Assembly: GCF_001997295.1 (NCBI RefSeq)
Contig: NZ_CP019605.1
Span: forward strand, 1,116,001 to 1,180,000
Direction: 5' to 3'
DNA from: Tessaracoccus flavus
GTDB taxonomy: Bacteria; Actinomycetota; Actinomycetes; Propionibacteriales; Propionibacteriaceae
Length of the DNA: 64,000 nt
Position 1 is the first letter of the stretch. Every line of letters begins with the position of its first letter. The notes under the pieces were generated by a model, which was given only the letters and a program-made list of their open reading frames with translations, was not told the DNA's origin and ran no database searches. A program made the translations under genes and the position numbers. Of the stretch, positions 57,180 through 64,000 are shown one piece after another.

Positions 57180-58870
57180 TCCGATCGTTGATTCTGTGGC
57201 TGACGCTCGCCCTGCTCGTCGGCTGCACCGCCATTCCGACCGCGGGACCGGTCGAGGAGGTGCCCCATTCCGCCGAGCCGGGTGGCATCGACATCGCGCC
57301 TGAGCCGCCGGCCGAAGGCGTCCCACCGGTCCGGCTGGTCGAGGGGTTCCTGCAGGCGATGGCCGTGCCCGAGGGCGATTACGCCATTGCGAGGGACTAC
57401 CTGACCGAGGAGGCGGCCGCCGACTGGGGCCCCGACGGCGAGATCACGATCTACGAGGGGGTTGTCGCTGGGAACGCCGAGGGAGCGGCCATCAGCGGAA
57501 TGCAGGTGGCGACGCTCGATGAGGCAGGGCGGTACACGGCTCAGGATCTGCCCTACCAGCACGACTTCGGACTGGTTCGCGTCGACGGTCAGTGGCGCAT
57601 CGGGTCGCCGCCGCCGGGGCTGATTCTCTCCCGCTACCTCTTCGAGCGTTACTACGCGCGGTTGACGCTGTATTTCATGAGCAGGATCGGCAGCCACGTG
57701 GTCCCAGATCCGATCTACGCGCACGAAACCCTCGCCACACCGACGGCTGTCGTGGAGGGACTGCTCGGCGGTCCACCGTCGTCGCTGGCCCGCGTCGTCA
57801 CGAATGCCCTGCCCGATGGTGCCTCCCTGGGGTCGGATGGGGCCACCATCGACACACGCGGCGTCGTCACAGTCGACCTGACCGGGCTGGACGGCGACAT
57901 GCCGGACGACGCCCGCCGCCGGCTGGGCGCGCAGTTGCTGTGGTCGCTCACGTCCCTCCCGCGCGTCACAGGGCTCGTCATCACCCGCGATGACGTCACG
58001 TTCACACTGCCTGGTGCGACCGCGGCCGGCGTCCTCGAGCTCGCTGCCCAGCAGGGCTACCAGGTCCTGTCCCGCGCCTCGACGATCGACCTGTTCGGAG
58101 TCCGCGAGTCGGTGCCCGGCCGAATCCCCGGCGTCGGAGGCTTTGAACGCTGGCAGGGGGTCGAACTGCCAGCTGCCGACCTGGCCGTGTCCCTGGACGG
58201 TTCCAGCGTCGCGCTCATCGAGGAGCGCCGCGGCGACGTTGCCCTGGGCCCCCTGACCGGGGAGCTCAGCCCCGTTCGCGTCGGGCTACTCAACCTTCGT
58301 TTGCCCCAGTACTCGCTCGGATCGCTGTGGGTGCTGGGTGACAACGTCGGCGGTACCCCGACACTGGCGATCGTCGACCGGACCGGCCAGGTGGCCCCTG
58401 TGTCGCTGGACCTACCGCAAGGGGCACGCATCCACGAGTTCGCCGTTTCACCGACCCGAGCCCGGGTGGCGCTGGTCCTCCAGGTGGGTGAGGAGCGACA
58501 GCTCGGCGTCGCCACGGTGATCGGTGCCGAGCCGGCGACCGTGATGAACTGGCAGCGCATCCCTGCTCTGAGTTCGTCAGGGCAGGCGATCACCGACATC
58601 ACGTCGGTGGCGTGGCAGTCGGAGACTGGCATCGCGTTCACCGGGTCGGTGGCGGGGCTGAGGTCCGTCTACACCGTCCAGATCGACGGGTCCCACCTGG
58701 AGGATCTCGGGTCCGTGACGGGCGGGATCGCCGAGTTGGCAGCCATGGCGCGGCTGGGCGGCGGCGCGATCGCCGTGCGCACTCCGGCTGACATCGCATG
58801 GCGGTACGAGGCCCGCACCCGCTGGACGAGGCTCGGGGAGGGCATCAGCGCCATCGCGTACGGCGGCTGA
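57176..58870 (+). CDS. lpqB: Lipoprotein LpqB
   Basis: A 564-residue lipoprotein. The lipobox is LLVGC at residue 16 or so. A GerMN-type domain lies near residues 180-300 and a C-terminal region rich in beta strands with Trp and Gly-Ser pairs forms a propeller-like domain. LpqB contacts the extracellular part of MtrB and modulates the MtrAB system in mycobacteria and streptomycetes; the same is inferred here. It starts at 57176 as ATGA within the mtrB stop. Confidence 0.93.
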   Translation: MIRSLILWLTLALLVGCTAIPTAGPVEEVPHSAEPGGIDIAPEPPAEGVPPVRLVEGFLQAMAVPEGDYAIARDYLTEEAAADWGPDGEITIYEGVVAGNAEGAAISGMQVATLDEAGRYTAQDLPYQHDFGLVRVDGQWRIGSPPPGLILSRYLFERYYARLTLYFMSRIGSHVVPDPIYAHETLATPTAVVEGLLGGPPSSLARVVTNALPDGASLGSDGATIDTRGVVTVDLTGLDGDMPDDARRRLGAQLLWSLTSLPRVTGLVITRDDVTFTLPGATAAGVLELAAQQGYQVLSRASTIDLFGVRESVPGRIPGVGGFERWQGVELPAADLAVSLDGSSVALIEERRGDVALGPLTGELSPVRVGLLNLRLPQYSLGSLWVLGDNVGGTPTLAIVDRTGQVAPVSLDLPQGARIHEFAVSPTRARVALVLQVGEERQLGVATVIGAEPATVMNWQRIPALSSSGQAITDITSVAWQSETGIAFTGSVAGLRSVYTVQIDGSHLEDLGSVTGGIAELAAMARLGGGAIAVRTPADIAWRYEARTRWTRLGEGISAIAYGG

Positions 58871-58932
58871 CGGTTTCGCTCTGCGGCTGTGGATATCGGG
58901 ATCCGACGGGTGGCGGAACCGATGATGCACGG

Positions 58933-59604
58933 GTGAGATCTCTCCTCGATGCTGCCGCTGACCTGCTGCTGGGTGCGTCCTGCCCCGCGTGTTCCCGCCC
59001 CGGTTGGGGGCTCTGCCGTGACTGCACCGAGGCGCTGGTGATGCCCGTGCGAGTCCTCGACCGCGGACTTCCGGTGCCGCTTTATGCGGCCTGCCCGTAC
59101 CGGCCGCTGCTGCAGCGGGTCGTCCCCAGCTACAAGGACGACGGGGCCCTGCACCTGGCAAGGCCACTCGGGTCGCTACTGGCCAGGGCGGTCGCCGCGC
59201 ACGACCTGCCGTCCGGCACACGGTTGGTTCCCGTGCCGTCGTTGCCGGCGGCGGTCAGAGCCCGGGGTTTCGACCACGCGGCCGCTCTCTGCGCGGAGGC
59301 GGCCCGCGTCAGCGGGATCCCAATGGCGCGGAGGGTGCTGCGGCGGTCGGGGCGGGGTCGGGACCAGCGTGGCCTCAGCCGCGCGGCGCGTCAAGCGAAC
59401 CTGGCTGACTCGATGTTGGCCCGCGACCCAGGGGTCCCCGTCCTCCTCATCGACGACGTCGCAACCACGGGTGCCTCGCTGCGCGAGGCCCTGCGCGCCC
59501 TGCAGGCCGCCGGAGTGGTCGTGGTCGGGGCCGCAGTCCTGGCCGATGCCGACGATGCCCGATCCGGACAACGCATTCGACGACACTTACTGGTCAAAGG
59601 CTGA
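58933..59604 (+). CDS. ComF family phosphoribosyltransferase
   Basis: A 223-residue ComF-like protein. An N-terminal zinc finger is formed by SCPACSRPGWGLCRDC, and the PRTase active site is VLLIDDVATTGASL. VPVPSLPAAVRARGFDHAA and GRDQRGLSRAARQAN are also typical. It may act in DNA uptake or be a PRTase of unknown substrate. GATGAT (58921-58926) ends six bases before GTG 58933. lpqB-comF-hpf-secA is a stable actinobacterial order. Confidence 0.92.
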   Translation: MRSLLDAAADLLLGASCPACSRPGWGLCRDCTEALVMPVRVLDRGLPVPLYAACPYRPLLQRVVPSYKDDGALHLARPLGSLLARAVAAHDLPSGTRLVPVPSLPAAVRARGFDHAAALCAEAARVSGIPMARRVLRRSGRGRDQRGLSRAARQANLADSMLARDPGVPVLLIDDVATTGASLREALRALQAAGVVVVGAAVLADADDARSGQRIRRHLLVKG

Positions 59605-59751
59605 CGGCGACTTGGCGGTAGCGGTAGCGTTGATCCATGGACGACGCCGCAGGCCCATTTTCTCTGGCCTGCGGTGTTGTGCATTCCGTGGCGGGACACT
59701 CCCGCGCGGAAAGGAAGTTGGGCCACAGGCCCCACGACTGACGGAGGAACC

Positions 59752-60357
59752 ATGGACATCGTCGTCACAGGTCGACACTGCTCGATCAGCCCCGAACTCA
59801 AGGAACTCGTCACGGATCGTCTCGCCTCGGTCGAGCGATTGCGCGACCGGGTCATCCGCGTCGAGGTGGAGTTCCACGCGTCGGAGGGAACGAAAGACCC
59901 ATCTGACTCGGTCGAGGTCCAGTTGACGTTGCGGAGCAAGGGACCCGTGGTCCGCGCCGAAGCGACGGCGAACGACAAGGTGGCCGCCTTTGAGCAGGCC
60001 TACGACCGGTTGAAGACGCAACTGCGCAAGGCCGCCGACAGGCGCAAGACCCATCGTGGCCTGCGGGCCGGCGCGATCCCCGAGTTCCAGCCCCCGGCCG
60101 AGAGCACCCCTGAGGCTGACGACTCCGGCGTGGAGACGCAGAACGTCGCCGGCCTGGTGGTGACCGGGGATGGGCCGCTGGTGGTGCGCGAGAAGGAGTT
60201 CGACAGCTCCCCGTTGACCCTGGCGCAAGCGCTCGACGAGATGGAACTCGTGGGCCACGACTTCTTCCTGTACCAGGACGCGGAGTCCGGCAAGCCGTCG
60301 GTGGTGTACCGGCGGAAGGCGTACAACTACGGTGTGATCCACCTCAACGTGAGCTGA
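59752..60357 (+). CDS. hpf: Long-form ribosome hibernation promoting factor
   Basis: A 201-residue long HPF (S30AE). The N-terminal ribosome-binding domain opens [21 protein letters not shown] linker with Pro and Glu is followed by the C-terminal dimerisation domain, [20 protein letters not shown] then [20 protein letters not shown]. It pairs 70S ribosomes into 100S dimers in stationary phase or stress. The ATG at 59752 follows GGAGGAAC. A hairpin terminator follows. Confidence 0.95.
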   Translation: MDIVVTGRHCSISPELKELVTDRLASVERLRDRVIRVEVEFHASEGTKDPSDSVEVQLTLRSKGPVVRAEATANDKVAAFEQAYDRLKTQLRKAADRRKTHRGLRAGAIPEFQPPAESTPEADDSGVETQNVAGLVVTGDGPLVVREKEFDSSPLTLAQALDEMELVGHDFFLYQDAESGKPSVVYRRKAYNYGVIHLNVS

Positions 60358-60367
60358 CCACGCACGA

Positions 60368-60395
60368 CTCGCCCCGGCCACACGGCCGGGGCGAG
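60368..60395 (+). terminator. Terminator hairpin between hpf and secA
   Basis: CTCGCCCCGGCC (60368-60379) pairs perfectly with GGCCGGGGCGAG (60384-60395) around ACAC, then CGTGTCTTT. It lies 10 bases past the hpf stop. Confidence 0.8.
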
Positions 60396-60473
60396 CGTGT
60401 CTTTCCGGCGCGCGTTAGGATGGCACGCGGTACCGCCGCATCATGCGGCCTTCTCGAACAAAGGACTTGTCCC

Positions 60474-63272
<2,799 letters not shown>

Positions 63273-63286
63273 ACCACGCCAACCAC

Positions 63287-63314
63287 CGCCGCCCCTGGAA
63301 GCCCAGGGGCGGCG
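63287..63314 (+). terminator. Terminator hairpin after secA
   Basis: CGCCGCCCCTGG (63287-63298) pairs perfectly with CCAGGGGCGGCG (63303-63314) around AAGC, about 15 bases after the secA stop. Confidence 0.8.
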
Positions 63315-63329
63315 TGGCAGTTGCGGCCG

Positions 63330-63430
63330 TTACCCTTCGACAAGCTCAGGGATCAGCGAACGCGACAAGCTCAGGGATCAGCGATCGCGACAAGCTCAGG
63401 GATCAACACACGGGACAAGCTCAGGATCAG
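63330..63430. repeat. Tandem array of four 25-bp REP-like units
   Basis: GACAAGCTCAGGG recurs at 63339, 63364 and 63389, with a variant at 63414, an exact 25-bp period. CGTTACCCTTCGACAAGCTC at the start is the reverse complement of the repeat at positions 2-30. The linkers read ATCAGCGAACGC, ATCAGCGATCGC and ATCAACACACGG. Confidence 0.85.
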
Positions 63431-63450
63431 GAACGGGTGCCAGGGACTAG

Positions 63451-63818
63451 GGCGTGTTGCTAAAGGATTCGGGGACGGTGAATGCGCGAGTCTGGAGTCA
63501 TGTCGCGCGATGCCATCAGACCCGTGGACATGGTGGACGCGGTGCTAGTCACGGCGGCTAACCTACCCGGCCCCCTTCCCACCCACCTTCGGGAGTGCAT
63601 GGCCATAGACCCGACCGAATCCTCCCCTGGGGTGCGCCAGGCACCCGGCCCACGCCCGGGCGCGACTGAGGCAGAGTCGGTTGTTTCTGGAAGGCCGAAG
63701 CCGCACCACAACCCTCGCCGGCGAGCCGGGACGTGCCTCCACCCATACCCGCCTGGACACCCACGTCGAGGCCCCCATGGGAGGATAAGCTCGGTCACAC
63801 GCCGACGCAGGGGATCCG
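63451..63818. other. Intergenic stretch, no supported gene
   Basis: About 370 bases without a convincing coding sequence. A GC-rich hairpin-like segment (CACCCGGCCCACGCCCGGGCG, parts of it) and CCGGCGAGCCGGGACG occur. A reading frame at 63482 has low-complexity His/Pro/Arg content and no recognisable fold. The 5' leader of the gene at 63819 may lie here. I tested it by eye for riboswitch cores (cobalamin, SAM, ZTP) and saw none. Confidence 0.4.
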
Positions 63819-64000
63819 ATGACAACGCACACCACCACGGCCGGCCGCCAGCCATCCGAGACTCCCACGGCAGTCCGCGGGATTAGCGCGCTGCGCCACC
63901 CCGTGGTCTCCGGCGGGCTCATCGGAGTCATCGGCGGGACAGCCTTCCTCTTCGCCGGCCTCCTTGGGGTGTCCTCACCGACACAGGGCCCACTGCGCGG
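63819..64000 (+). CDS. Start of a membrane protein, truncated by the window edge
   Basis: Sixty codons remain. MTTHTTTAGRQPSETPTAVR is followed by a hydrophobic segment (VVSGGLIGVIGGTAFLFAGL) that looks like a first membrane helix, then LGVSSPTQGPLR. The ATG at 63819 follows AGGGGATCCG. The frame is open to the end of the window. The family cannot be told. Confidence 0.5.
   Translation, partial: MTTHTTTAGRQPSETPTAVRGISALRHPVVSGGLIGVIGGTAFLFAGLLGVSSPTQGPLR

Noticed and set aside
63451..63818. Riboswitch in the leader of the last gene
   Set aside because: No conserved core of the cobalamin, SAM, ZTP or other classes that I know could be found on either strand.
63482..63886. A 134-residue gene before the final membrane protein
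   Set aside because: Composition is His/Pro/Arg-rich without a fold, and it overlaps the better-supported start at 63819.

Overview
The window comes from a high-GC Gram-positive bacterium of the Actinomycetota, most likely a member of the Propionibacteriaceae (order Propionibacteriales). Several blocks point there: mtrA-mtrB-lpqB followed by comF, hpf and secA; fasR upstream of fabD-fabH-acpP-fabF with a DUF3145 gene at the end; a homodimeric aceE with a DUF3052 neighbour; and ftsEX-peptidase-smpB-tmRNA. GTG and TTG starts are common. Many genes have a TANNNT-like -10 hexamer ending about six bases before the start codon, which suggests frequent leaderless transcripts. The genus cannot be fixed from the sequence alone. 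Most of the window is core chromosome; accessory material is limited to one IS110-type insertion, several repeat arrays and a few gene remnants.

Layout. 1-6.5 kb: a large hairpin, an acyl-CoA thioesterase, divergent uppS and recO, a repeat array, and a zinc-uptake operon znuA-znuC-znuB-zur with a Zur-box-like operator over its promoter. 6.5-15.8 kb: dusB, gltA, dgt, dnaG, an acetate-permease pair (DUF485 protein plus ActP), and an atypical sigma factor. 15.8-19.6 kb: tRNA-Asn, a trehalose locus whose otsA carries an apparent one-base frameshift, otsB, a probably truncated gene, and a tRNA with anticodon CAU. 19.6-25.4 kb: a pseudokinase-like membrane protein divergent from an overlapping moxR-DUF58-vWA-vWA-yggS operon. 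25.4-33.7 kb: an S9 peptidase, DUF3145, the FAS-II operon and its regulator FasR, and an isolated cobF-like gene. 33.7-43.3 kb: an AGCS symporter, a small thioesterase, a HhH-PHP protein, a pair of acidic repeat proteins, aceE, DUF3052, and a tandem-domain phosphofructokinase of eukaryotic layout. 43.3-45.1 kb: IS110 element and a 43-bp tandem array. 45.1-53.6 kb: two envelope or secreted proteins around tRNA-Val, a YqeY-like protein, prfB, ftsE-ftsX-M23 peptidase, smpB, a DUF1707 protein and tmRNA (ssrA). 53.6-64 kb: a gene remnant running into a symmetric repeat element, yqgE, mtrA-mtrB-lpqB, comF, hpf, secA, another repeat array, and the start of a membrane protein cut by the window edge.

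The most unusual structure is a two-copy palindromic element (27.88-28.0 kb and 53.99-54.25 kb). A 34-nt hairpin sits at the centre of symmetric arrays of a 9-bp motif (AACGCCAAC on one side, GTTGGCGTT on the other). The motifs lie on an exact 20-bp grid, and the distance from the centre is identical in both copies although the number of arms differs. Other points of interest are the tandem phosphofructokinase, the otsA frameshift, an IS110 insertion flanked by an 8-bp direct repeat inside REP-like sequence, two very large intergenic hairpins, and candidate operators upstream of znuA, fabD, actP, aceE and ftsE.
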